Source: Bacteroidia bacterium (GTDB taxonomy: Bacteria > Bacteroidota > Bacteroidia > B-17B0 > Aurantibacillaceae). Taken from it: 64,000 nucleotides of DNA. The translations under genes and the position numbers were made by a program. Location: NCBI GenBank assembly GCA_016787895.1, contig JAEUTN010000018.1, positions 1 through 64,000 on the forward strand. The letters run 5' to 3'. Position 1 is the stretch's first letter. Every line of letters begins with the position of its first letter. Positions 26,856 to 35,447 of this stretch are shown here, piece by piece. Under the pieces are notes generated by a model. It was not told where the DNA came from and did not search any database. It saw nothing but the letters and a program-made list of their open reading frames with translations.

Positions 26856-28196
26856 ATGGGATGTAGCGGAGGATGTGGTACCGGAACCAATGCAATACCG
26901 GCGGGCTGTGGCAATAATGGAGCCTGCGGCACGGGTGACAGCTGCAATAAATTGTCGGTTTTCGACTGGCTCGGAAATATGGCTTTGCCCAATGGGCAAA
27001 AACCATTCGATATTGTGGAAGTGCGGTTTAAAAACTCGCGCAAAGAATTTTACCGCAACACGGCCAACCTGAGTCTTAACGTGGGCGATGTGGTAGCCGT
27101 TGAAGCCAATTCCGGTCACGATATCGGCACCGTATCCCTTAGCGGTGAATTGGTTCGCCTTCAAATGAAAAAGCGCAATCAAAACATTGAGAGCGAAGAA
27201 ATCAAAAAGGTATACCGCAAAGCCAAACAAGGCGACCTCGACAAATGGAAGGAAGCCCGCTCTCTGGAAACCAGCAGCATGTACAGGGCCCGCACCATCG
27301 CTTTGAATCTGGGACTGGAAATGAAGCTCAGTGATGTGGAATACCAGGGTGATAAATCCAAAGCGGTTTTTTATTACACGGCAGAGGCCAGGGTAGATTT
27401 CAGGGAACTCATTAAAGTGCTGGCTGAAGAATTCAGGGTACGCATTGAAATGCGGCAGATTGGCGCGCGCCAGGAAGCTTCCCGCCTTGGAGGAATTGGC
27501 TCCTGTGGCAGAGAATTGTGCTGCAGTACCTGGCTCACCGATTTCAGAACTGTAAGCACCAGCGCCGCCCGATACCAGCAACTTTCCTTAAACCCTTTGA
27601 AACTTGCGGGACAGTGCGGTAAATTAAAATGCTGTTTAAATTATGAGCTGGATGCCTATGCCGAAGCACTTAAAGAATTTCCCGATCTGGAAGGAAAACG
27701 CCTGAGTACTAAAAAAGGGGAAGCCTTTCTGCAAAAAACCGATATTTTTAAACGCATGATGTGGTTCAGCTATAAAAGCGATCCCAGTGTAATGATCCCT
27801 ATGGACGTGAAAGCTGTAAAAACCATACTCGAAGCGAATAAAAACGGGGAACAACCTGAAGAACTGGTGGCCAGCAAATTATTCGTTGAAAAACCGGTGC
27901 ACAGCGAACCGTCTTTTACCAACCAGGTAGTAGAAGAAAGTTTAACACGCTTTGATAAAAAACGTCCTCAGAAAAATAAAAGCGGACATTCTTCTCAAAA
28001 ACAAAAAGCCCAGCATCAGAAAAATAAACCGAAAGGTCCCCGTGCTGAGAACCCCAAATCAGCCTCACCCGACAACCGCCCCAATCGGGGACAAGGCGCT
28101 CAAAACCGCCCAAAACCAAGAGGGCCTAATCCCAATAAACCAAATCCGCCAAGGAATGATCAAAAGCAAAATCCAAATTCTAAACCGGATAAGTAG
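26856..28196 (+). CDS. ricT: PSP1 domain protein, RicT/YaaT-like
   Basis: 446 residues. The PSP1 core (about 45-330) carries the cysteine sets of the RicT/YaaT family: G-S-C-G-R-E-L-C-C and, about 40 residues later, Q-C-G-K-L-K-C-C-L-N-Y-E. In Bacillus the RicA/F/T complex binds iron-sulfur clusters and affects RNA processing and development; the role in Bacteroidota is less clear. Extra features here are a Gly/Cys-rich N-terminus with five cysteines (3, 7, 18, 24, 30) and a disordered K/N/P/Q-rich tail from about 355 to the end. The final 41 bp overlap the gldH gene in another frame. Confidence 0.85.
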   Translation: MGCSGGCGTGTNAIPAGCGNNGACGTGDSCNKLSVFDWLGNMALPNGQKPFDIVEVRFKNSRKEFYRNTANLSLNVGDVVAVEANSGHDIGTVSLSGELVRLQMKKRNQNIESEEIKKVYRKAKQGDLDKWKEARSLETSSMYRARTIALNLGLEMKLSDVEYQGDKSKAVFYYTAEARVDFRELIKVLAEEFRVRIEMRQIGARQEASRLGGIGSCGRELCCSTWLTDFRTVSTSAARYQQLSLNPLKLAGQCGKLKCCLNYELDAYAEALKEFPDLEGKRLSTKKGEAFLQKTDIFKRMMWFSYKSDPSVMIPMDVKAVKTILEANKNGEQPEELVASKLFVEKPVHSEPSFTNQVVEESLTRFDKKRPQKNKSGHSSQKQKAQHQKNKPKGPRAENPKSASPDNRPNRGQGAQNRPKPRGPNPNKPNPPRNDQKQNPNSKPDK

Positions 28197-28647
28197 TCTT
28201 TTATTCGTCCTGACTTTACTTGCTTCCTGCAGTAAAAACGTGGTTTACCGCGAATACAAAAGCTTTGAGGAAAACCAGTGGCCATCTAAAGAAAAAGCGG
28301 TGTTTGAGATGGACATTACCGACACCCAAAGTCTGAACAACATTTCATTGATGATTCGCCATGCGGATGGTTACCCCTTCAGTAACATTTTTTTATTTGT
28401 CACTACATCCTATCCCGATGGTGCCGTTAAAACCGACACCATGGAAGTGATGCTGGCGAATGACAAAGGCGAATGGCAGGGCGATGGAGCCGGAGATATT
28501 TTTGATTTAAAAGTGCCCATTAAAAAAAACGTACGTTTTCCTTTGAGCGGGCACTATAAGTTTGAATTCACACAAGCCATGGATGCGGATCCGCTTCCTT
28601 TGATTATGGACTTTGGCTTTGAAATTGAAAAAACGAAAGCCGACTAA
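28156..28647 (+). CDS. gldH: Gliding motility lipoprotein GldH
   Basis: 163 residues from ATG 28156. Upstream in-frame starts would put about 68 basic residues before the signal peptide and are rejected. The lipoprotein signal ends L-L-A-S-C25. The body fits GldH: Y-R-E-Y-K-S-F-E near the start, W-x-x-K-E-K-A-V-F-E-M-D-I-T-D-T, L-x-I-R-H-x-D-G-Y-P-F-S-N-I, and a C-terminal F-E-F-T-Q-A-M-D-A-D-P-L-P with G-F-E-I-E. GldH is one of the Gld lipoproteins required for gliding and type IX secretion in Flavobacterium. The start lies inside the 3' end of the ricT-like gene. It ends 16 bp from the convergent thiL gene. Confidence 0.88.
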   Translation: MIKSKIQILNRISSLLFVLTLLASCSKNVVYREYKSFEENQWPSKEKAVFEMDITDTQSLNNISLMIRHADGYPFSNIFLFVTTSYPDGAVKTDTMEVMLANDKGEWQGDGAGDIFDLKVPIKKNVRFPLSGHYKFEFTQAMDADPLPLIMDFGFEIEKTKAD

Positions 28648-28663
28648 TCAGCGTTTCACCGTT

Positions 28664-29710
28664 TTATTTTTTTAAAAGCGCATTCCAGCCCTGCGCTGTA
28701 ATTTCGTGCACGCTTCCCGATTTTGACACCATCAAACGGCCTTTTTCAGGATTGGTCATGTGACCAATGATGGAAATGTCCATGGAGTTTTTGATTTTTT
28801 CGTAGTCTTTGGTGTCGATGGTAAACAACAATTCGTAGTCTTCCCCTCCGCTTAAAGCGCAAACAGTTGGATCCAGATTAAATTCTCTTGCGGTATCAAA
28901 AGTTAAGGGATCAATGGGAATTTTTTCTTCGTACAACTCCACGCCAAGGTTGGATTGCGTGCAGAGGTGCAGAATCTCAGAGGATAATCCATCGCTAACA
29001 TCAATCATGGCTGTTGGCGAAATATGTAATTCCTTCAGCAGTTCCACAATATCACGACGCGCTTCGGGTTTCAGCTGGCGTTCAAGGATGTAATCCTTTC
29101 CTTCCAGATCGGGTTGTAATTTAGGGTTCTCTTTAAACACGGCTTTCTCTCTTTCCAAAACCTGAAGACCCATGTAGGCGCCTCCCAAATCGCCGCTCAC
29201 ACAAAGTAAATTGCCTAGTTTGGCACCATGGCGATAAGCCAGGTCTTCCTTTTTTGCAGCACCAATAGCGGTGATGCTGATTACCAGACCGCTTGAACTC
29301 GAGGTAGTGTCTCCGCCAACCAAATCCACCTTGTATTTTTTACAGGCCATCAGCATGCCCTGATACAATTCCTCCACGGCCGTTAACTTAAAACGATTGG
29401 ATATGGCAAAGGAAACCAGAATTTGTCTGGGTTCAGCGTTCATGGCGTAAATGTCGCTGAGGTTCACCACCACACTTTTATAACCGAGGTGTTTTAAAGG
29501 CACATAGCTCAGGTCAAAGTGTACCCCTTCGGTCAACATATCGGTACTTACTACGGTCAGTAAATCGTTGTTGTCAATTACCGCAGCATCGTCACCAACG
29601 CCTTTTATGCTGGAGCTCTGCACCAGTTCAATTTGTTCGGTTAAATGTTTGATAAGACCGAATTCACCCAATTGTGAAAGTTCTACGTCTGCGCTGTTGT
29701 CAAATTCCAT
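28664..29710 (-). CDS. thiL: Thiamine-monophosphate kinase
   Basis: 348 residues of the AIR synthase-like ThiL family. It phosphorylates thiamine monophosphate with ATP to give the active cofactor. Visible motifs are L-G-E-F-G-L-I near residue 15, G-V-G-D-D-A-A-V-I (about 37), S-T-D-M-L-T-E-G-V-H-F-D (about 55), L-V-G-G-D-T-T-S-S (about 129), D-V-S-D-G-L-S-S-E-I (about 225) and G-G-E-D-Y-E-L-L-F near 280. These cover the metal, ATP and substrate contacts known for the family. It is the last gene of a minus-strand run after the outer-membrane receptor and folB. No thiamine riboswitch could be found in the 85 bp before it. Confidence 0.95.
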   Translation of the reverse strand: MEFDNSADVELSQLGEFGLIKHLTEQIELVQSSSIKGVGDDAAVIDNNDLLTVVSTDMLTEGVHFDLSYVPLKHLGYKSVVVNLSDIYAMNAEPRQILVSFAISNRFKLTAVEELYQGMLMACKKYKVDLVGGDTTSSSSGLVISITAIGAAKKEDLAYRHGAKLGNLLCVSGDLGGAYMGLQVLEREKAVFKENPKLQPDLEGKDYILERQLKPEARRDIVELLKELHISPTAMIDVSDGLSSEILHLCTQSNLGVELYEEKIPIDPLTFDTAREFNLDPTVCALSGGEDYELLFTIDTKDYEKIKNSMDISIIGHMTNPEKGRLMVSKSGSVHEITAQGWNALLKK

Positions 29711-29795
29711 GTTCTGTATCGGCTGATGATAATTCCTGTTGACCTGTTTCTCTCACCCATGTTCAGGTTCATGTGAATCGGGGGAGCAGTCAAAA

Positions 29796-30149
29796 TTAAG
29801 TGTTAATTTCCACACTTACCTGCTTCACGTCTCCGTTCATGGGAGGACTGTGTTTGGTGACTTTAACTCTTAGTGAGTGTATGGAAGGATGAGTTTTAAG
29901 AATCCGGTTGTAAATCCTTTGGCATACCTGTTCGATGAGTTTGCTGCGTATGGCCATTTCGGCCTTGCTGATGTTATAAATGCTGCAATAATCAATGGTT
30001 TTGCTGAGATCGTCTTGTTCTGCGGCTTCAGTAAAATCGGTGAGTAGGTATACGTCTACAGTATAATGCCCGCCAATCTTGGCTTCTTCATCCAAACAGC
30101 CATGGTAGGCGTAGAGTTCAATCCCTTCGATGTTAATTTTATTCTGCAT
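29796..30149 (-). CDS. folB: Dihydroneopterin aldolase
   Basis: 117 residues from the ATG at 30149. A longer in-frame reading runs back into the receptor gene and has no homology value. FolB cleaves dihydroneopterin in folate synthesis. Visible features are I-E-G-I-E-L-Y-A-Y-H-G-C-L-D-E-E near the N-terminus with the substrate glutamate E22, T-I-D-Y-C-S-I-Y near the middle, L-I-E-Q-V-C-Q-R-I (about 76), and the catalytic-lysine region V-K-V-T-K-H-S-P-P-M near the end. It starts one base after the stop of the upstream receptor gene, so it is almost certainly in the same transcript. Confidence 0.92.
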   Translation of the reverse strand: MQNKINIEGIELYAYHGCLDEEAKIGGHYTVDVYLLTDFTEAAEQDDLSKTIDYCSIYNISKAEMAIRSKLIEQVCQRIYNRILKTHPSIHSLRVKVTKHSPPMNGDVKQVSVEINT

Positions 30150-30150
30150 C

Positions 30151-32676
30151 TTATTTTCCAAAATCCAGTCCGTCCTGTCCGCCTTGCTGATTATCCTGGT
30201 TGCGCATTTGTTTTCCTTTCTTGAAAATGGAGGCATCCATCTTGCCAAAAATATAGGTAACGCTGAATCGAAAAAACCGCTGCTCGCGTCGCCGCGACAT
30301 GTCCTGAATATAATACGGTGTTTCGTAATGTGTACCCATACGTTTGGTATTAAATACATCGCTGAGTGTTGCGTTTAAAACCCATTTGGTGCCAATCATC
30401 TTGTTGAGAGAAATGTCCATGTAATACATGTCAAGTGTGTTGCCAAGCAAAAGCACCTGAGGCGATCGGTAGCCCCCATTGACTTGAAGTGTGAGTTGTT
30501 TAGGGAATTTATAGCCAAGCGTTGCTTTGGCATCAAACGCCGGGCCCTGTGCTGTTACCTCGGGTTCGGTTGGTACCACAAGGCCTTTCATATAAATGTA
30601 ATAACCATGCACATTGAGCATGGCGTCGAGATTTTTAAAAAAGGTATGTTTAATGGTGTGTTCCGTACCATATTGCACACTGTTTTCTCCGTTCACAAAC
30701 GTATTTACCAAAACATTGGGTGAAGTAAGCGAAGGATAAGCCACATTAGTGATGGGTTGTTCTTCGTAACGCATGTATACAGAGCCCAGGTAATTTCCTT
30801 TCTCAAACACCTTGTTGTAGTTTAATTCTGCAATGTTCCTGAATTCCGGTTTTAATTCCGGATTGCCGATGCGTATGTTTTGACGATCGGAAAACATCAC
30901 GAAAGGCATCAATTGAAAAAAGTTGGGGCGTTTGATTTTGCGACTGAAATTCAATTGCCACTCATGCCCCTTATCTGTTTTTTTGGAAAGGTAAATGCCG
31001 GGGAACAAGGATTTCATAATGTCTTCAGCCGAACCGGAAGGGTAACGGTACGAAAAACTTTCATTGCGATCGGTAATAATACCTTCATAATAAGATTGCT
31101 CAAATCTCAGTCCGGCCTGGTAGCTGATATTCCAGATGGTTTTATCGTTGTAATTCACATAAGCTGCATTTACCATATCGTTAATCACATAACGATTGCT
31201 CATGATGGAATCGCGGGTGTAATTTTCTTCGGTTACAGTGGCATTATAGGTATCGTTACTGCTAACTGAAGTTTTGTAAAAGCTTCTTATTCCGGCTTCA
31301 AACTTTTTGGTTTCGCTGTGCGGATTTACAAAATCGAGCTGAAACACCACTTGATTCGCATTGCTGGCACCCTCGTTCTTTTGATAGGACACCGGTATGG
31401 AGTTAACAGAATCTACCGGGTGGTCGTTTGTGGTAAAGAGGTAACCGTTATTGGAGTTGGTGTAATTGTAGTTAAAATCGGCGCTCAGTTCTTTACCTGC
31501 TTTGGGATAGGTTTTTTTGTACAAGAGTTGCCCGTTGTAGTTTTGAAATTTCGCAAACTGTTCATTCTGGCGGAAGCCATACACACGTTCAACCTGATCG
31601 GCATCCAGAATATTATAATCTTGATTGTCTTCCGTATCAAATTCTCCAGCCACCAGCATGGCATTAAAACTTACCATGTCGCGGTTAGTGAGGTTATAAT
31701 CCACGCCTAACTTTCCAAAATTGAACATGTTTTTCATGCGAACGGCATTATCCTGATTAAAATAAGCCGTCGCTAAATTGGTACTGTCGTTTAACTGTAT
31801 CCGGTCGGTAAACCCTTTGGTATCGTTAAAAGCCTGGTTGAAATTATACATGCCACTGAAGTTCCACTTGCCTTCTTTTACATTCAGGTTAAGCATGGCC
31901 CCATAACGGTCGTTGGTGCCCACATTGCCCATGGCTATTCCATTATAACCGGGCTTGAGATTTTTTTTGAGGATAATGTTTAAAATGCCACCGGTAGCCT
32001 GAGCTTCGTATTTCACCGAAGGATTGGTAATTACTTCAATGCGGTCGATTTGATCGGCGGGAATTTGTTGCAGGGTTAAATTGGAAGGTCTTCCATCCAC
32101 AAAAATGCTTGGACTTTGATTGCGGAGCTGTGCATTGCCATCGGCATCTACTGAAACACCCGGAACGTTTTTCATGGCATCCACCGCGGTGCCACCTCTT
32201 ACCGACATATCTTTATCCACATTGTAAACGCGTTTATCAATGTTCATGGTTACCTGCGCTTTTTCAGCCACCACGTCCACTTCACTCAATAGTTTCTGGT
32301 CGATTTTTAAAGCAATGTCTCCCAAATCCACTTCTATTTTATTCGGTAGTTGAATGTAAAATTTGGAGGTATAGGTTTGGTAACCAATTTGGGTGACTTT
32401 GATTCTGAAACCGCCCATTGGAGGAAGGTTATCGATGCTGAAATCGCCGTTTTCGGCGGTAAGGGAACCTCCCAACAAACTGTCCTTGTTGTGCCATAGC
32501 ACCACAACTGAGGCGTATTCCACCGGTTTTTGAGTGCTGGCATCTACTATTTTTCCATACACGCGTCCTTTTATCTCCTTCATTACCTTGGCCATTTGGG
32601 CATTGTTGCCACCCGGCATTTGTGCACTGAAAACAAAGGGAACGAAGAACAAAAGAAGGAAGAAGGACTTTTTCAT
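30151..32676 (-). CDS. TonB-dependent receptor-type outer-membrane protein
   Basis: 841 residues from ATG 32676; the longer reading adds 13 residues before a standard signal peptide and overlaps the promoter. After the signal peptide (about 1-18) comes a carboxypeptidase-regulatory-like domain (about 35-120: G-R-V-Y-G-K-I-V-D, then Y-A-S-V-V-V). A plug-like domain follows (about 150-240: D-A-M-K-N-V-P-G-V-S-V-D, S-I-F-V-D-G-R, I-E-V-I-T-N-P-S-V-K-Y-E-A-Q-A-T-G-G-I-L-N-I-I-L-K), then a large barrel with many aromatic strand ends. It fits the outer-membrane beta-barrel family of the TonB receptor clan. The substrate is unknown; no SusD partner is adjacent. It is followed by folB with a one-base gap. 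Confidence 0.88.
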   Translation of the reverse strand: MKKSFFLLLFFVPFVFSAQMPGGNNAQMAKVMKEIKGRVYGKIVDASTQKPVEYASVVVLWHNKDSLLGGSLTAENGDFSIDNLPPMGGFRIKVTQIGYQTYTSKFYIQLPNKIEVDLGDIALKIDQKLLSEVDVVAEKAQVTMNIDKRVYNVDKDMSVRGGTAVDAMKNVPGVSVDADGNAQLRNQSPSIFVDGRPSNLTLQQIPADQIDRIEVITNPSVKYEAQATGGILNIILKKNLKPGYNGIAMGNVGTNDRYGAMLNLNVKEGKWNFSGMYNFNQAFNDTKGFTDRIQLNDSTNLATAYFNQDNAVRMKNMFNFGKLGVDYNLTNRDMVSFNAMLVAGEFDTEDNQDYNILDADQVERVYGFRQNEQFAKFQNYNGQLLYKKTYPKAGKELSADFNYNYTNSNNGYLFTTNDHPVDSVNSIPVSYQKNEGASNANQVVFQLDFVNPHSETKKFEAGIRSFYKTSVSSNDTYNATVTEENYTRDSIMSNRYVINDMVNAAYVNYNDKTIWNISYQAGLRFEQSYYEGIITDRNESFSYRYPSGSAEDIMKSLFPGIYLSKKTDKGHEWQLNFSRKIKRPNFFQLMPFVMFSDRQNIRIGNPELKPEFRNIAELNYNKVFEKGNYLGSVYMRYEEQPITNVAYPSLTSPNVLVNTFVNGENSVQYGTEHTIKHTFFKNLDAMLNVHGYYIYMKGLVVPTEPEVTAQGPAFDAKATLGYKFPKQLTLQVNGGYRSPQVLLLGNTLDMYYMDISLNKMIGTKWVLNATLSDVFNTKRMGTHYETPYYIQDMSRRREQRFFRFSVTYIFGKMDASIFKKGKQMRNQDNQQGGQDGLDFGK

Positions 32677-32682
32677 GAGCCA

Positions 32683-32690
32683 CAAAATTA
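32683..32690 (-). promoter_or_regulatory. -7 box of the receptor-folB-thiL operon
   Basis: The minus strand reads TAATTTTG (TAnnTTTG), ending six bases before the receptor ATG at 32676. Confidence 0.45.
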
Positions 32691-32776
32691 AGACATTGAA
32701 CGACACCATCGGCACTTTTTTACGAATGGCAGAATGCCGGTATAGCGGGGCCCATTAGGGTTTCTTAACCTTAGTC

Positions 32777-32805
32777 TTGCCACTCCCTATCTTTTGTTAT
32801 ATTTG
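32777..32805 (+). promoter_or_regulatory. gmk promoter
   Basis: TTG at 32777-32779, an 18-bp spacer, then TATATTTG at 32798-32805. The box overlaps a possible upstream TTG start of gmk and rules it out. Confidence 0.65.
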
Positions 32806-32808
32806 TGG

Positions 32809-33381
32809 ATGCATAGTGCAAAAATGATCATTTTTTCGGCACCCTCGGGCTCGGGTAAAACCACCCTGGTGCGCCACATTTGCAAAACCTTCCCTGAACA
32901 CATTGAATTTTCAATATCGGCAACCTCCCGTCCCAAACGCGGCGTGGAAATCAACGGAAAAGATTACCACTACATGAGCGTAGAGGAATTCATGCAAAGG
33001 GTCGACAACAATGAGTTTCTGGAGTGGGAAGAAGTGTATGCCGGCACCCATTATGGCACCTTAAAATCGGAAGTAGAAAAAATTTGGGCCAAAGGAAAAG
33101 CCGTGATATTCGACATTGATGTAGAAGGCGGCTTGAATTTAAAAAATCAATTTCGTGAAAGTTCATTGGGCGTGTTTGTTATGCCGCCCAGCATTAAGAT
33201 ACTTGAACAGCGCTTGAAAAAACGCAGCACCGATAGCGAAGAAAGCATCGCCAGGCGCATCGCCAAAGCCGAGAAAGAACTGAAAACCGCTGAATTGTTT
33301 GATGTGTTTATCCTCAACGAAAACCTGGATGAGGCCTGCAAACGCGCTGAAGAAGTGGTGAAGGAGTTTTTGGGGATATAA
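32809..33381 (+). CDS. gmk: Guanylate kinase
   Basis: About 190 residues. It phosphorylates GMP to GDP. The P-loop is S-A-P-S-G-S-G-K-T-T at about 10-19. S-x-S-A-T-S-R-P-K-R-G-V-E-x-N-G-K-D-Y-H-Y (GMP-binding), F-L-E-W-E-E-V-Y-A-G-T-H-Y-G-T and the lid region with R-R-I follow in the usual order. The start is uncertain: the -7 box at 32798-32805 leaves ATG 32809 (nearly leaderless, best family length) or ATG 32824 (15-base leader, five residues shorter). An upstream TTG at 32794 would lie inside the promoter. Confidence 0.93.
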   Translation: MHSAKMIIFSAPSGSGKTTLVRHICKTFPEHIEFSISATSRPKRGVEINGKDYHYMSVEEFMQRVDNNEFLEWEEVYAGTHYGTLKSEVEKIWAKGKAVIFDIDVEGGLNLKNQFRESSLGVFVMPPSIKILEQRLKKRSTDSEESIARRIAKAEKELKTAELFDVFILNENLDEACKRAEEVVKEFLGI

Positions 33382-33470
33382 GCTTTATAATTTCTTCGAT
33401 ATTCCGGGTTTTGTGTTTGGCTTTAAGCCATCAGGTACCAGCGACAATAACCAATCAAATACAAGTAATC

Positions 33471-33559
33471 TACTCTGTGTGCCTCTGTGGTAAAAGTCAA
33501 AAGCGTGCTCTGAGTCTTGCACTGAGTTTATCGAAGTGTTCATCACGAAGTGTTATCGA
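33471..33559. repeat. Non-coding repeat-like stretch after gmk
   Basis: The 228 bases between gmk and the DUF349 gene hold no convincing gene. Within them are a CTCTGTGTG/CCTCTGTGG doublet, a small palindromic unit CACTGAGTTTATCGAAGTG at 33520-33538, and a direct repeat of CGAAGTGTT. Such strings look like dispersed intergenic elements seen in Bacteroidota genomes. Copies elsewhere cannot be checked here. Confidence 0.35.
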
Positions 33560-33609
33560 AGGTCCAAAAGGGGTAATATAGGCAGTAAAGAACCTTCTAA
33601 ACCTTTAAC

Positions 33610-35337
33610 CTATTCAGATTTTACCGGCTCCCTGAGTTTATTGATTTCTTCGTTCACCAGTTTGCGTTTATCGCTCAGTTCCTGCATGCGGCTTTTTTCA
33701 AGCTCTATTTTATCTTGTATTTCCTGCAGAAATGCGTTTCCACCTTTTGAACTTTTGAAAAAGCCCAGGTTGTTATCGTAAGTGCGCACACGGCCTTTAA
33801 TCTCTTCTTCCTGTTTACGTAAATGCTCGGCTTCTTTTCTCAACAAATCCATGGCGTTCTCTGAAGCGGCTAAACGGTCGATTTTGGAACGGAACTGCAA
33901 TTTGGATTTTTCCTGTTTGTCCATGTGCAATTGTTCGTACAATTCGTCGAGACGATTAAAAAACGCGTCGTTCAAACGTTTTTTATCTTTCAAAGGCACA
34001 TGTCCTGCAGCTATCCAATTGTGGTTAAATGTTTTCAGTTGTTCACGCGTGGCTTGCCCGTCTTCAGAAGGTTGAAATTCCATAAGTTTTTTCAACAGTT
34101 CTTCTTTGGCAACAAGGTTTCCTTCGAAAGAGGCGTTTAAACTTTCAAAATGTTGTTTTTTGGCATCAAAAAAATGGTTGCAGGCCTTGCGGAATTTGGC
34201 ATACAAACGTGGCTCTTCTTTATCGCCTCCCGAAGGGTACTTTTTCCACTCGTCCTGTAAACGAATCAAATCCAAACCGGTTTTTTGCCAATCCTGACTG
34301 TCTTTCAGGGCCTCGGCTTTGGCAATAAGTTCTGATTTGATTTTCCGGTTCGCCGCAAACTTTTCATGAAGACCGGCAAAGAACACTTTTTTTCTGTCAA
34401 AAAAGGCATCACATACCGACCTGAATTCGGCCCACACTTTTTCATTGTCTTTATCGCTGGTTCTGCCAACCGTTTTCCATTCGTTTTGAAGTGCTATGAG
34501 TTTCTCGGTGGCTTCGTTCCATTTGGCAAGTTTGTGTTCATCCAGTTTTTCAACGATGCCTTTGGCTTTTTCCACCAATTCCTGTTTTGACTTCAAATTT
34601 TGTTCTTTTACTTCCTCCATGGAATGGTAAAAGGCTTTGATGCGCGAATAGGTTTCGTCAAGTACCGTTTTGTAATGCTGTTTCAGTTCTTCCCACTTGA
34701 TATTGGGTACGGGCCCTATTTCTTCCCACTCGTTGCGGTATACTTTAATCAAACGCTCGGCTTCCTTAACATTTTCAAGGTTTTGCAGGGCTCTGAGTTT
34801 TTCAATCAGTTCCGATTTGTGTTCGAAGTTTTTCTTCAAATCGTGTTCCTGAAGGTCTCTGAAAATTTTGATGTTGTAATAAATGTCCTCAATGGCTTTG
34901 CTGTATTCCGACTGAATTTCCTTGTATTTGTGAGGGGATACTTGTCCGGCTTCTTTCCATTGTTTTTGCAGCTCGCCCAGCATTTTTATAGCCGCGCCAA
35001 CATTTTCACTCAGCTGGCTGAGGTCTTTTATTTTGGCGATGATCTCCTGACGAATGATCAGGTTGCGGGTTTGTTCAGCCGCGATTTTGGCCTCCTGTTC
35101 CTTGCGCAATTGCTGATACCGCACCAATAATTCATCAAAATGTTTGTCGTTGGCATCGGCCGGAAGGTCAAATTCCTTGGGGTCTCCGCCCTCGTTGATA
35201 AAGGCCTGGCGGGCGATTTCAAATTCGTGGTGACGGTGTTTTTGATACTCTTTTTGCAGAGCGCGCACATCGGTAGCCACTTCACCTGCATCCTTCAGGA
35301 GCAGTTCTTCTAATTTCTGAATCAGTTCAGTTTTCAT
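33610..35337 (-). CDS. DUF349 repeat protein
   Basis: 575 residues made largely of about five helical DUF349 units of some 70 residues. Each shows a W-K or W-x-x-x-G-x-V core, for example Q-K-Q-W-K-E-A-G-Q-V-S-P near 125, Y-R-N-E-W-E-E-I-G-P-V near 203, L-Q-N-E-W-K-T-V-G-R-T near 280 and F-N-H-N-W-I-A-A-G-H-V-P near 433. It ends with a coiled coil (about 490-570). No signal peptide or membrane segment was seen, so it is probably cytoplasmic. The family is widespread in Bacteroidota and has no firm biochemical role. It has its own strong promoter. Confidence 0.88.
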   Translation of the reverse strand: MKTELIQKLEELLLKDAGEVATDVRALQKEYQKHRHHEFEIARQAFINEGGDPKEFDLPADANDKHFDELLVRYQQLRKEQEAKIAAEQTRNLIIRQEIIAKIKDLSQLSENVGAAIKMLGELQKQWKEAGQVSPHKYKEIQSEYSKAIEDIYYNIKIFRDLQEHDLKKNFEHKSELIEKLRALQNLENVKEAERLIKVYRNEWEEIGPVPNIKWEELKQHYKTVLDETYSRIKAFYHSMEEVKEQNLKSKQELVEKAKGIVEKLDEHKLAKWNEATEKLIALQNEWKTVGRTSDKDNEKVWAEFRSVCDAFFDRKKVFFAGLHEKFAANRKIKSELIAKAEALKDSQDWQKTGLDLIRLQDEWKKYPSGGDKEEPRLYAKFRKACNHFFDAKKQHFESLNASFEGNLVAKEELLKKLMEFQPSEDGQATREQLKTFNHNWIAAGHVPLKDKKRLNDAFFNRLDELYEQLHMDKQEKSKLQFRSKIDRLAASENAMDLLRKEAEHLRKQEEEIKGRVRTYDNNLGFFKSSKGGNAFLQEIQDKIELEKSRMQELSDKRKLVNEEINKLREPVKSE

Positions 35338-35360
35338 CTTGGTTTTTATTCTGAGGACTC

Positions 35361-35390
35361 CAAAAGTAAGGCATTTCAGGAGGTATCAAA
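35361..35390 (-). promoter_or_regulatory. Promoter of the DUF349 gene
   Basis: On the minus strand: TTTG (35390-35387), an 18-bp spacer, then TACTTTTG (35368-35361). Both halves match the Bacteroidota primary-sigma consensus, the best promoter match in the window. Confidence 0.65.
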
Positions 35391-35447
35391 AATTTACCGG
35401 GATTGTTTTTTTATTATGATTTTTGTAACTTGTAATTCGCCCTAACC

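Noticed and set aside
27952..28155. Longer GldH start with 68 extra residues
   Set aside because: A lipoprotein signal must be N-terminal; the extension is just another frame of the ricT-like tail.
29711..29795. Possible thiamine (TPP) riboswitch upstream of thiL: minus strand contains ACCTGAAC and GGTGAGAGA strings
   Set aside because: The order of the two strings is reversed relative to the riboswitch, the distal stem is missing, and the segment is too short.
30150..30359. Longer folB product with a 70-residue N-terminal extension
   Set aside because: The extension is antisense-free but lies inside the receptor coding region in another frame and lacks any FolB homology; the canonical N-terminus begins at 30149.
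34600..35130. 176-codon open frame opposite the DUF349 gene
   Set aside because: Phe-rich antisense of Lys/Glu-rich coiled-coil codons; no independent start signals.
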